Shown here in pieces: positions 32,416-44,332 of a DNA stretch of 64,000 nucleotides. The first letter of the stretch is position 1; each line of letters opens with the position of its first letter. The notes beneath the pieces are model-generated. The model was not told where the DNA came from. It saw nothing but the letters and a program-made list of their open reading frames with translations, and ran no database searches. A program made the position numbers and the translations under genes. The stretch is from Dryomyza anilis (Eukaryota; Arthropoda; Insecta; Diptera; Dryomyzidae): assembly GCA_951804985.1 (NCBI GenBank), contig OX638132.1, positions 24,776,617 to 24,840,616 of the forward strand, given 5' to 3'.

Positions 32416-34523
32416 TTTAATTTTACATGATACATAATGAGACGTTTATTATGATAGGACGAAACCATAAAAACAATAGTATTTATAGTATTAAAAAAAT
32501 AATAATATTGAAATATTTAAATTAATGATACTGCATTTTTCTAATACTATCAAATTAATTAGAAAACTTAAGAATTAATACAAAAAATTATCAATACATG
32601 AACAATAAGATCAATGATCTTACCATAAGGTACTAATTTTCTTGTGAATATGAACTACTACAAACTATTAATATTATTTCATACAATTTTAATAGTTTTC
32701 ATTATAAAACATTCAATAATATGGAATTTATTTAATATTAAAATATATAATTTTTTTAAATTCAAATAAATTCATTAGACAACTATTGAATTAATATGCA
32801 AAATGATTAATACACGAACTAGTGGTCGTACCTTAAGTATTGAATGGGCTGTTCCTACTTCAAAAATTCGTATATGGCCCTAACCTATCTTACTCATATT
32901 TATAATGTAGATAAGTATTACCTCAGTTTCTTTTTTTTATATTTACATTAATTTGCATTTATATTATGTTGATTTAAGTTTTTGTGGTTTGAAATAACAA
33001 TTAAATGGAGTTGAAAACTCTGAGACAGTTTTGTTTAAGCATCCAGATAATTTAAGTAGCAGCATTGCTTTTTTATTTATTTGCACTTAATAAAAAGGGT
33101 ATTTTACCTTGCAATTAGAATTAATTTGTGCCTTTTCAAGATTTTCTAGTTACTATTCGAATTTTTTAATTGCTTGGGTTGCAATTGTTTTGCTTCTTGT
33201 GTATTTTTGAATTCGTTAACATAAAATCATCATAATTTAACTGGAATCAGGTACTAACTACCAAGCAAAAACAGAGAGTCAGAGCCACACTCTATGAGTG
33301 TGGCTCTTGAAACAAATTGTGGAATAACCAAGTCATCCAATAGCTATCATTTCTAGGTATGTATTTTAATTGTGCACGTGATTATTGTTGTAATTTACAC
33401 CTAGCCAAAATGACAGACTTCATGGACGAGCAATTTTGACTTTTGTTCAACATAAACATTGATTGCATGCACTTTTGCCACTGCATCAGTGCACAGTGCC
33501 CAAACTCTCTAAAATTGGGTAAATTCAATATTTTCGGAACCACTCAACCGATTTTAAAAATTAAAAAAAGTATTGTATAGAGATTTCTGGACAGAACTTT
33601 ATTTTGAAAATTGGATATGGTATCTTTAATGGTTATGAAGATAAAAATCTGTAAAGTTGAACATTATCTCATGAAGAATCTTTCAAAAATTGTAAAAAAT
33701 CTAAAAGTTATTTATTTTGTTTGTGAAAACTTTGAATTAAAATCTAATGAAAATGTGCTAAGGAAATATCTTGTTTAGTTTTAAAGTTATACACATACAC
33801 ACGAGTTTTTTTTTATTTTTTTGGTGTATGCTTTTTTATTTCAAGTAAATAAGCGCATTAAACTGCTGAAATTGACAGCAATTACTTTTAGTTATTTTTA
33901 AAATATTAACAATTAATTTATCGCAAAAATCTTTTCAAGTCGCAAATTAAATTCAATTTTCAGCTTTAAAAATTAGAGCATGAAATTCGTGCGAAAATTT
34001 TGAAAAAATTCTTCACAGTAATTGCCGCATGTCTAAATTGGCGTACCAAAACTGAATGGTTGAGCTACTGAATGAATGTTACTGCCTGAATGTGTGACTG
34101 TGGTTTGCTTTGTTGCTGTATTAACTGCTCTTTTTGGTTGGTTATTGAAACTATTTGTTTGGCAAACTATTGTCAATTTAATTACAGCCTCATTTTGGCA
34201 GCTACCAACAGTAGACAACACTTATCACTTCACATGCGACAAGTGACACCAAGTGATTGGCTGCCAACAGTTGAACGATTTCAATTAAACTGCTTTATTG
34301 TGTATGGAATTAGCTAATTTTAATTATAACAAGCGTGACAAGAGATTTTTGAAATTAAATAACTTGGATCGAATGGAATGGAATTGTAAAAAAAACGTTA
34401 GCAAATAACTTGAATCGAATAGAATAGAATTGTAAAATAAGCTTTAGCGAATCGTTAGCTTATTTTATTTTACAAATTAACCAATCCTCAGCGTGTGCCC
34501 TCATACATGCAATACATAGTGTT
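32416..34523. other. Noncoding stretch
   Basis: AT-rich with no gene seen. It includes a perfect hairpin (33281-33307) and, at 34020-34330, a slightly G+C-richer piece where 62- and 75-codon frames on opposite strands overlap without any domain. Confidence 0.35.
33281..33307. repeat. Perfect 12-bp-stem hairpin with 3-base loop
   Basis: AGAGCCACACTC, TAT, then GAGTGTGGCTCT. It is G+C-rich amid AT-rich DNA and does not belong to any repeat I identified. Confidence 0.9.
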
Positions 34524-35294
34524 CACAGAAAAAAATGTACATCATATTAATGAATTCCGTTCTTCAAACTATGATTCATTGTATTGAAAAACCATTCATA
34601 ATATTAATGACTAACGACAATAATGTTATGAATGCGATCATAAATATGATGAACGCTTGGTAATTGTCGAAAAAATGTTCTTCAATATGATGAACAATAT
34701 GTGAAGATTACGTTTCACCATATTAATGAACAAATACATAAAATAATACCTATATGTACATCATATTAATGAATACTGTTAATCAAACCAAAATTTAATG
34801 CAAATATTTATTTTTCTTTAATTTTTTCCATATTTCTCAGTTCTTAAGTAATTCTTGTATATTATTTCTTATATTATGCTTCATCGACATGCATAAATTA
34901 TATTAATAAACAATCATATTTATAAAAAAGATATAAACATTTTAGACAACATTTTTTAGTTCGAAATTTTTTTTAGAATAAATAATTTAACTTTTTTTTT
35001 ATTAATTCGTAAAAAAATTCCATCAATTAATTTATTTGAAAAAAAAAATTGTTTAACAATATTCATTATATTGAATATTATATTCATAAATATTATGAAC
35101 AATTTACAAAAAAAAAATATATAATTATTCATAGATTATATTCATCAATAGGACGATTCCAATTCATTGATGTTCGATAGTATGAATTAGTTCATATATA
35201 AAAGCAATGCAGTCATCATTATGTCTTTTAATGAACGATGGTATCAATATGATAAATCTGTTATTTGGTAGAAAAATTCATAATTTTTTCTGTG
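34524..35294 (+). mobile_element. Family A MITE, complete reference copy
   Basis: 771 bp from CACAGAAAAAAATGTACATC to AATTTTTTCTGTG. The terminal inverted repeat is about 12 bp, with palindrome-rich arms. It contains AACTATGATTCATTGTATTG, GAACGCTTGGTAATTGTCG, CGACATGCATAAATTA and AACGATGGTATCAATATG, the diagnostic blocks used to recognise the other copies. The flanks are TT on both sides where the other full copies have TA. No coding content. Confidence 0.7.
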
Positions 35295-35459
35295 TTGATC
35301 GAGAATATGATTATAGGTTAAAGAGGCAAGTAAGAAAACTACGGAAACCATATTTCCGGTCACTAAGTAATTCGTTGTGCTACGCAAAGTTCACAAAGTG
35401 AAAATTTATTACGTTTTCCATTACACTGCAAAGCATACATGCAAAGCATATTGCAATGT

Positions 35460-35665
35460 GTCGGTAATATGCTGGATTTGTTGGACATTGGGCAACCTCA
35501 CCACTCCTGCGTTAAAGAGAGAATTCGTCTTTCAGTCGCCCGATACGTTTGTGGAACAATCTTCATACGTCTGTTTTCCGCTATATTTTTGATACTGACA
35601 AGTTCAAAATAAACTTCCACCGACACTACTCCGTCTTTCGTAGTTCCCTTTAATCCAGCATTCCT
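35460..35665 (+). pseudogene. LINE ORF2 C-terminal fragment
   Basis: The plus strand spells SSFSRPIRLWNNLHTSVFRY then FDTDKFKINFHRHYSVFRSS and a stop (35526-35651). R..RLWN.L followed by a F...F...L/H pattern is the usual extreme C-terminus of Jockey/CR1-type LINE proteins. A preceding piece in another frame reads LDIGQPHHSCVKERIRLSV, so a frameshift separates them. It is a short dead fragment wedged between two family A MITEs. The minus-strand fragment at 28350-28660 covers a more N-terminal part and could be from a related element. Confidence 0.5.
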
Positions 35666-35718
35666 TCATTTTGCATTTTATTTGTACATCCGGAATAATA
35701 TAGATAAATAGCCACCTA

Positions 35719-36648
35719 CAGAGAAAAAAAATTCTTCAATATGATGAATTTATTCATAAATATTATGAATTTTTTCACCAACTACCCGATTCATCATATT
35801 GATACCACCGTTCATTAAATGACATATTAATGAATGTATTCATTATATATATGAACAAAATATTCAATATTATGAATTTGAATATATTTTCAATTTTTTT
35901 TTTTTATAAAATATTTCGAAAAAAAATTGTTGGAAAAATTTTATTTAAAAACAAACAGTAAAAAAATTATTCGGATAAAAAATATCGAACAAAAAAATTG
36001 TTCCGAAAAAAAAAATCGAAAAAAAATGTTTTTGAAAAAATTAAATTTTCGAAAAAAAAATTGTTCGAAAAAAAATTTTATTCGAAAAAAAATTTGTTCG
36101 AAAAAAAATTGGCCGAAAAAAAAGGTTTTTCGAAATAACATTTTTTTTCGAAATAACATTTTTTTTCAAAAAAAAAATTTTTTTTTTTTCAAAAATATAT
36201 TTTTTATAAATATAACTTTTTATTAATAAAAAGTTGTAATTATAATAAATATATTATAAAACATTTTACTAATATCTGCATATCGAGCAAGCATTATATA
36301 AGAAATAACACAAGAGAACTACTTGAGAACTGAGAAGTACGGCAAACAATGAACGAAAAAAAAACATTTTGATAGAAATTTGGTTTAATTAACAGAGTTC
36401 TTCAATATGAAGAACTAATATGTTTTATTTTATATTTTGGTTCATTAATATGATGAAACGTATTCTTCACATACTGTTCATCATATTGAAGAACACTTTT
36501 TCGACAGTTGCCAAGTGTTCTTCATTTTTATGATAGCATTCATAACATTGATGGTGTTAGTCATTAATATTATGAATGGCTCTTCAATACAATGAATCAT
36601 GGTTTGAAGAACGGAATTCATCAATATGATGTAATTTTTTTTTCTGTG
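35719..36648 (-). mobile_element. Family A MITE, full-length copy, inverse orientation
   Basis: 930 bp from CAGAGAAAAAAAATTC to TTTTTTTTTCTGTG with TA at 35717-35718 and 36649-36650. It is the inverse of the 34524 element and lies only 425 bp from it, so the pair could form a very large hairpin. The middle (35935-36190) is a run of TTCGAAAAAAAA-type words; the overlapping Lys-rich and Phe-rich frames there are composition artefacts. Confidence 0.7.
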
Positions 36649-36650
36649 TA

Positions 36651-38408
36651 CATTTTTACTACATTCTGTATTTAATTTAACTTTATGAACAATTAAATGA
36701 AACTAATACAGTAGTATTAATTTTTGCTACATTCTGCATTTATTATAAAACCCTACAAACCATATATTATATATTTATAATTTTCGTCAAAAAAAAAATC
36801 CTGTACAAATAAAATAGGTTTATGTCGCCAACAAAATCTGTTTATAGAAAAAACCCTATCATTTTCTTATCATTTTTGTTTTGTGACCTTTGACCTTACG
36901 ACTTATGTTCAAATACTTCATATAATACTATCATCAAATTTATACAAAAAAAAACATTCACACATACTACAGTTTCTGCGATATGTAGTAAACTAAAAAC
37001 ATTTTGTAGTAAAATCAAGTTAAATAAATACAAATGTACTTAAAAAGTAAAAATGTAGTATAACTATGTTTTTAAAAGTAAATACATAAATGTAGTAAAT
37101 TTTACTACATTATTTTTTTCCATTATTATAGACCTTTTAAGTCGATAATTCCAGACTATCTGTCTTAATTATTTTTAATTATTTTTTTTTTAAATTTGCT
37201 CGTGTGAGGTTATTTCTTATATTTTATGGTTATGTCTTATATTTTACATCTTTTTTTGTTAATGACTTAACGAGTATTCAACTTAACGCAATTAGCGGCA
37301 ATTTATTAAAAATTATTGGCAATATAAACCATAAATAATTGCCAAAATATCGCATGCGATTTTAAGCAAATTTTACAAAAAATCAAAACAAATGGAATAT
37401 TTATTATGTTGCTCGATTTGGCCATTGTTGTTGCTGCTTTTGCTGTTGTCGTCGCTGTTGGCGTTGGCTGCGACTGTGGCGACAATGCCAACGTCGAGCA
37501 TCCAACATTTTGCGCCATCAAATTTATGGTTACTGCGATAAGGTTTTAAATTATGAGCATATTGCCTCGCAAGTATTTGAAATCAACGCAAAATATACCC
37601 TGTTGTTGCTGTCGTTGATATGTGTATTTGGTGCTGTTGCTCAGTTTTGTATTGAAATTGTCTTAATTTCGTGAGTGTTTGTTGCTGTTTTTAATATTAT
37701 TATTATGGTTCTTGTTATTATTGCATATTGTTACTGTATTTGTTGTTGATTATTTTAATGCAAGTTTTTGTTTTTATTTTTAATATTTTTTTTTGTTTTA
37801 TTTTGGCGACATTTCTTGCTGCTTCTACTACTCTCTGCATTACAATAAATGTTAGTCGATTTTTTGCTTTGCAATTAATTAATTTTTTATTATTGTTAAT
37901 TTTTTTTTTGTTTTTTTTTTGCATTAAAGTTCAACACACTTTCATTATGATTTCAAGGCGACCATTTATGATTATGTTTATAAGCTGTATATTGATTTTC
38001 GTACATGTTGTTGACATTTACAGCCAGTTGGCTGAACTGTTGGCGTCGACAATTATATTTTTATTATATTTTTGTATTTTGCATTAACAACCCTAATATA
38101 AGTGTTTTTTCTCTCTTTATTGCAGGTAAGCAGTTTGGAATTATTGAAACTCTGTGCAAAGTCAACAAGTTTTACAGCCGTAATGACTATAAATCAAACA
38201 TCTTACTAACAAACAATTTTTCGGTAGGTATAACTCTAATTAGCATGCAATTCGTTGTGGAATTAGTGTGGAACGTACTTTGAGAACACTCCATATTCTA
38301 TTTATATCAAAACCGACCATTATTTATTTGCACATTTAACAGTTTTTACTATGTCAAAAGTAATTTGCGCCATTTAGATAACAATTCTTTTTAGTATAAA
38401 AATTAGTC
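36651..38408. other. Noncoding stretch with a decayed DINE-1 piece and TTG-rich tracts
   Basis: A fragment at about 36888-36960 (GTGACCTTTGACCTTACGAC, TTATGTTCAAATACTTCATA) matches the 3' half of the DINE-1-like repeat. ATGTAGTAAA/TTTACTACAT words recur at 36958-37115. From 37400 to 37700 the sequence has GTTGCTGCTTTTGCTGTTG tracts (opa-like). The 119-codon frame at 37728-38087 is Phe/Leu/Ile-rich T-run translation, not a gene. Confidence 0.4.
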
Positions 38409-39272
38409 AATAGGATGCATACCATTAGTAAAATAATATTCAAACCATTAATAAAATAGTTTGTTTGTAGTATTCATTTAATATGCTCTCTGTTAAAAAT
38501 AATAATAAGGCCTATAAATATTAATTGATTTCAATAGGATACATACCATTAGTACAATAATATTCAAACCATTAATAAAATAGTTTGTTTGTACTATTCA
38601 TTTTAATATGTACCCTGTTAAAAATAATAGCAAGACCTATAAGTATTAATTGATTTTAATAGGATACATACCATTAGTAAAATAATATTCAAACCATTAA
38701 TAAAATAGTTTGTTTGTAGTATTCATTTAATATGCTCCCTGTTAAAAATAATAACAAGGCCTATAAGTATTAATTGATTTCAATAGGATACATACCATTA
38801 CTTCAATAATATTCAAACCATTAATAAAAAAGTTTGTATGTAGTATTCATTTAATATGCGCACTGTTAAAAATATGACAAGACCTATAAGTATTAATTGA
38901 TTTCAATAGGATGTATACCATTAGTACAATAATATTCACACCATTAATAAAATAGTTTGTTTGTACTATTCATTTTAAAATGTACCCTGTTAAAAATAAT
39001 AGCAAAACCTATAAGTATTAATTGATTTTAATAGGTTACATACCATTAGTACAATAATATTCAAACCACTAATAAAATAATTTTTACTATTCATTTTAAT
39101 ATGCGCTCTGCTAAAAATAATAACAAGGCCTATAAATAATAATTGATATCAATAGGATGCATACCATTAATACAATAATATTTAATCCATTAATAAAATA
39201 GTTGGTTTGTACTATTCATTTTAATATTTGCCCTGTTAAATATAATAGCAAGACCCTTAAGTATTAATTGAA
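38409..39272 (+). repeat. 124-bp tandem repeat, seven units
   Basis: Units start with AATAGGAT at 38409, 38533, 38658, 38782, 38905, 39030 (AATAGGTT) and 39151, spacing 121-125 bp. Shared words are CATACCATTAGTACAATAAT, CAAACCATTAATAAAATAG, TTTGTTTGTACTATTCATTT and CTATAAGTATTAATTGATTT. Units differ by several substitutions each. AGTCAATAGGAT and TACCATTA resemble the left part of the family B MITE, so the array may have grown from one. Confidence 0.9.
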
Positions 39273-40310
39273 GCTTATTTCTATGGTATTGGCGACAAGA
39301 ATTGAGAATTCCCTGATTGAGTCCGTTGCCATAAAAGGGTATTGATGTATAATTTAATGATTTTTACAAAATAAAAAATTGAGTTCTTAATAAGAATATT
39401 AAAAAAAAATCATGCGACCATTTTGCGTAAACTCTATTCGTTTTTAATTTTAACATGAAAACAATAGTATTTATACCATTATATTCAATAATATTGATAG
39501 TATAGATTCTCAAAATGTATGCGACGGAATCTCATATTTTCAATTATCCATATTTCTTGTTTAGCATATCGTTTAATTTATTATGCAAATTTTACTTAAT
39601 ATATTTAGCCATCTAAATTGATTAAATATTTTGATATGCTAATTAGCATTTAAATTGTGTCATACAAATAACTCAAAATCACTATAATCTTTTTAATTAA
39701 TGAGTTAGCGTCTTTGAGTGAAAAAAATGTTTTTATTTTTGAAATCGTTTTTCTGTTTTATGCATATGAGCATCACTTTGTACAATATGATGCTTTGTGG
39801 AACGCATGTATAACTTTTCAATATCTGTTGCATTTTTTGTTTTTAATTTGAAGCCATTCAACGCCGTGTAATGTAAATGACAAAATGTGTTTCTGTTAAT
39901 ATTGCCACTATTCAATTAAATATTTATTGAAGTATTCAATTATGTATTTCTTATTTACTTAAAATTAGAATAAACAAAACTTATTTATTTGCTTATTTAA
40001 CGGTTAAATCTATAAAATGAAGTAAATCTATAAAATTAATCGATGTGGAATGCATGTGGAACATAAAAAAAACTGTAGAACGTAGTTCACAAAATAATAT
40101 ATACAGTTAATTATACAGTATGTTTGAAAACATTTTATTAAATATTATTGCTAAACTTTGCTATGTGCAATTTAAGTTGTAAATATTTAGTTAGTGAAAA
40201 TTCAAAAATATCTTTTATAAGATTTAAAATCCTAAATTTATTAATAAATCTTACTTGAATTTTGTTCTAACATATTGTAAAAACATACAGAATCTAGTCA
40301 AAAAAATTTT
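39273..40310. other. Noncoding stretch
   Basis: AT-rich with no gene seen. It contains several TGTGGAAYGYA words (about 39796, 40044 and 40056) discussed with the motif cluster. Confidence 0.35.
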
Positions 40311-40973
40311 GTTTCTGTTGTACTCTGTGGACTCTAAGTTGCATGAATTTAATTAATTAAATCATTTTTATATTAAGCGTAAAGACCATTTTTCTATTCT
40401 ATGTCAAGTATTTTTAATCTATTTTCAATCTCAACGATGCAGCAAATAGATTTCTTCTGTTGTGTCTGCGATTTTACATTGTGGAATGCATTCAAAAAAA
40501 GAATACCGAGTCACAACGACAACGTTAATCAAAAATAATTTAAATAATTATTTGTTTTTTTTTTGTTAGTTTATGGAACGAATTTATAGTGATAATTAAA
40601 AGTTTTGATATGTGCAAATCGGAGGCTGTGGAACGTTTTGAAATAAAATTATATTAAAATTATTTTTGACTTGACTATAAATTAATCTTAGACTAATTCT
40701 AATACGTTCCACAGACTCCGATTTGCACAATTCATAAAAATCTTGATAAAAAAAATAATGTCTTTCTATTGTACTCTGTGGAATCTAAGTTACATGCATT
40801 TAATTAATTAAATCATTTTTATATTAAGCGTAAAGACAATTTTTTCTATTCTCTGTCAAGTATTTTTAATCTATTTTCAATCTCAACGATGCAGCAAATA
40901 GATTTCTTCTTCTGTGTCTGCGAGTTTTACATTGTGGAATGCATGCAAAAAATACCAAGTCACAACAGCAACA
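40311..40973 (+). repeat. Direct duplication of about 212 bp, offset 451 bp
   Basis: 40311-40524 and 40762-40973 share TACTCTGTGG, TTTAATTAATTAAATCATTT, ATATTAAGCGTAAAGAC, TCAAGTATTTTTAATCTATT, TCAATCTCAACGATGCAGCA and TTACATTGTGGAATGCAT. The space between them holds the small foldback at 40596-40732. Confidence 0.85.
40596..40732. mobile_element. Small foldback, TGTGCAAATCGGAGGCTGTG arms
   Basis: Arms at 40611-40636 and 40704-40729 are 26-bp inverse copies with one mismatch, containing CAAATCGGAGGCTGTGGAAC. The left flank is ATTAAAAGTTTTGATA, as in the larger copy at 42669, so this is a shortened member of the same family. Confidence 0.65.
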
Positions 40974-42668
40974 ACATTTATTCTACTTTAACAAAATATT
41001 GTCAACAATGTAAAGTGCCAAAAATTTAAATTAGAAACTCACGCGACTTGTCTTTGCAACGCAGTAGCAGCAGCAAATTATCGTCTATCCTCGTGATAAT
41101 TTTTACAGCAACAACAACATCGTCATCATCATCAGCATCGACAGCAACTGTAACAAATTTTGTGTTGCTATATAGATTATTTTTTTCTACAACGCAAATT
41201 GAATTTTTAATTTAAAATACAAATAAAAAGTGTCTGACTGTCTGGCTGGCTGCAGTTGCTATTATTGTTGTTGTCACACAACAGATGCAAATCGTATACA
41301 CAAATATGCAACAACAACACATCAATTGCAGCGAGATTTTTGTCACCAGATTAAAAACATTCTTCCTCTGCTTCTTCTGCTGCTGCTATAGTCAAAAATA
41401 GTTGCTAGATTTCTAAAAATAGCAGCAACACATCGATCACAACACTACGCTACATCAACTGCAATCATAGCGCGAGCAACTGTTGCTGCATGGTTGGCTG
41501 CAACGGCGAGAACACCAGCAACATAGACGAACAATAACAAATATTGCAGCTCAGACAAAGCGTCACGGCGAGACGACAACGAAGACGAGGGCGACGTTGT
41601 ACGTTAAGATTTTGTCTGTTGCTCATATGAGGCGTATGAGCAACTACACAAACAACAACAAAAACATTAACAACATCAGCCACAACAACAAAACTTGCAA
41701 AAACATTTCGCAATCTGACCCTTTAACAGACACTCATTCAAAATATCAACAACTATTTTGTAGCTGCCGCATGAAATCGCATCAATTAGTCTGACTTTGA
41801 GACTCAGTTGCATCAATGTTGCTGCTGTTGTTGTGTCTATTGCTGCACTTTATTCGTTCGTTGGTTTTTTCCGCTCTTTGTCTAACGCCTCGTCGACAAC
41901 TGTCCGCTTACTAGGCCGCTTGACGAGCTGACAACTTGCGTTCCATTTTGCAAGTTACACGATCTAAAATCAGCAAATTTTTGCAATGTTGCTGCCAAAA
42001 TTAGCTGCGATGCAGAACGAAATGCAATGTGACGGATACCGTGCGACGCATAAAGTCACAAAATTGCATAGTTGCTGCATTATTTATTAAATTATATGCT
42101 GTGGAACGTAAAAAAAGAATATTGGACCTTCACTATTAAAGCTATAAATACGTTTAAAATAACATCACTATTTTAATCTTGTCTATTCGAAACATAAATT
42201 ATTCTTATTTTTTGTGGAATGTAAAGTTTAAATCCATAAGTGCACTTAAAACAAATATTATGTGTTTTAACACTGCTTTTTGTAGAACGTAAACATATAA
42301 TATTTTATAGATAATATATTGAAGAACCTAAGCTCTATAGTTGATTTTAAACTATTTAAATTATTCACTGCTATACATTTGTAAATCGTTTTAAATACAT
42401 TGTAGAACTTAATCAGAATTATATAAAACTATAATATTTGAACTTTAGAAAGTTAGTTATTTGAAATATTCCTTGTGGAATGTATATTTTTACATTATTA
42501 ACCGCCAAAATATTAATTTTTAAAAATAAATTTAAAATTAATATTTTTTTAATTGAAAATCGCTTAAACGTTAATAAAAAATAGTTTAAATAATTTGTTT
42601 GTTTTTTTTAATCTTTCAATGATTATAATATTGAATAAATAAGAAATATTAACAAAAAGAAACTATAA
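40974..42668. other. Opa-like island and flanking noncoding sequence
   Basis: From 41040 to 42070 the sequence is relatively G+C-rich with CAGCAGCAG, CAACAACAA and TCATCATCATCAGCATCG tracts. Frames of 82 and 103 codons on opposite strands (41465-41794) overlap and consist of repeat translation, so I do not call a gene. A noncoding conserved element or an unrecognised exon remains possible. From 42095 onward TGTGGAATGTA words recur. Confidence 0.35.
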
Positions 42669-42866
42669 TTAAAAGTTGTGATATGTGAAAATCGAAGGCT
42701 GTGGAACGTATTGAAATAATATTATAATAAAACTATTTTTGGCTAGTGATAAAATACTTTATAATTAATTTAAACTAAAGAAAGAAATCATTTACACACA
42801 CAAATCTTTACAATTGTATTTCAATAAGTTCCACAGCCTCCGATTTGCGCATATCACAACTTTTAA
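42669..42866. mobile_element. TTAA-bounded foldback with 49-bp arms
   Basis: 198 bp beginning TTAAAAGTTGTGATATG and ending in its inverse CATATCACAACTTTTAA. The 49-bp arms differ at four positions and include AAATCGGAGGCTGTGGAAC (right arm, complementary strand). TTAA at both borders (42669-42672 and 42863-42866) fits a TTAA-specific transposase. The spacer is AT-rich and noncoding. Confidence 0.7.
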
Positions 42867-43674
42867 CTGTCGTTTTTTCTATAAATATTTTTCATTAAAT
42901 CAATTAATTTACCACACTAAATACTTAAGCATTGCACATCGACTTTGTCGTTGCCTTTCTCTCCAAAAAAAAAAATAAAAAAAAAATATAGAATTTTCAT
43001 ATTTAGCTCTCGAAATACAAACGACACTGTACAAACAACATCTTTTTGTTGTTGACTCAATCTGAGGCTAGCATCAACAACATCCGCTGCAATGAAAAAT
43101 ATATATATATATAAAAAAAAAAATGGTGTCGCTGCTGCTTGTCATGACTGAATTATTTTGCTTGCGACTTTTTGGCGGTTTTTTTATATTATATATTTTT
43201 TTATTATTATTTGGCATTCAACGTCATTGACAACAACATAAATTGAAAAACATTATTGAATAAAATCATAAACATTTTATGTTGAAAGCAAAAATGTTTA
43301 TTCTAGATAAAATTCAATAATTTTTCGGAGTTTTAATCGTAATACTTAATGATTTTTATTATTTTATTATTCAGCAGAGTATTTTCATTCTAAGGGCAAT
43401 AATAGTTCACATATTCTTAAATAGTCATACTCTTTCAATCAATTCTAATTTAATTATATTAAATCTACAATATAAAACATATTCAAACACTAGCAATTGC
43501 ATGGAATTATATTTAATATTAGTAAGACACATTTAAAACAGTTAACTTATATAAATCAAGATCAAAGATTTGTGTATTCAATTAAATTCCATTCAATCAA
43601 TTTCAACCACTTTCAATTAAATTTAACCATATTAGTTAATGAATAATTTACAGGATAAATTCTTAAATCAAGAT
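42867..43674. other. AT-rich noncoding stretch
   Basis: No gene is seen. A runs lie at 42963-42985. From about 43540 short TTCAATCAATTTCAACCA-type words begin and lead into the next duplication. Confidence 0.4.
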
Positions 43675-44332
43675 CAGAAATATACATTATTAATTTAAGC
43701 CTTTTCAGTTTTTCTTTTTAATTTAATTCAATTCCATCATATCGTACACGGCCTTTCAATCACATTCAACCAAATGCAATATCATTTGATGGAAACAAAA
43801 TCAACAATTTTTGTATTTCAACAATTTTCAATAAAATTTAACCACTTTTTTTAATGACAAGCTTCAAAAAAAAAAACTTACATAATTGATATTCAATAAT
43901 TTTTTGAAATTTGAATTAAATTAATTCGCATTTAATGAATGGCATAACTTGCAGAAGACTGTTCAATTTTATGATTAAAAATCAACCATTCGATTTATCA
44001 TTTTCAATCACATTTATGTATATGAAATATCACATGATTAAGTCAAAATCAAGAATTTTCACATTAAATTAATTTCTATTCAATCAAATTCAATCACTTT
44101 CAATCAAATTCAATTCATTTTAATGAAATTCAAACATATTTACAGGTCAGAAATATACATTTTTATTTATTAAGCCTTTTCAGTTTTTCTTTTTAATTTA
44201 ATTCAATTCCATTATATCGTGCAATGCCTTTCAATCACATTCAACCAAATGCAATATCATTTGATGGAAACAAAATCAACAATGTTTTTATTTCAACAAT
44301 TTTAAATCCAATTTAACCACATTCTGTTAATG
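43675..44332 (+). repeat. Direct duplication of about 185 bp, offset 473 bp, in a TTCAATCAAATTCAA-rich region
   Basis: 43675-43858 and 44148-44332 share AGCCTTTTCAGTTTTTCTTT, TTTCAATCACATTCAACCAA, ATGCAATATCATTTGATGG and AACAAAATCAACAAT. The space between, and the sequence to 44460, is made of degenerate TTCAATCAAATTCAATCACT words, so an older short-period array probably underlies the region. Confidence 0.8.

Noticed and set aside
33490..33510. Second CACAGTG Transib-like end (GTGCACAGTGCCC)
   Set aside because: No inverse partner or GC-rich 5-bp repeat was found within reach.
35927..36226. Lys/Asn-rich 99-codon frame and its Phe-rich complement
   Set aside because: Low-complexity TTCGAAAAAAA words in the centre of a MITE.
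37728..38087. 119-codon hydrophobic frame that could suggest a membrane protein
   Set aside because: T-rich DNA translates to Phe/Leu/Ile runs; no start context or homologous pattern, and another frame overlaps it.
38409..39272. CRISPR-like or clustered-gene array
   Set aside because: The entire 124-bp unit is repeated, so it is a tandem repeat; no coding frame is conserved between units.
41465..41794. Opposed 82- and 103-codon frames in an opa-like island
   Set aside because: Both derive from CAA/CAG/GTT triplet tracts; no evidence for splicing or a domain.
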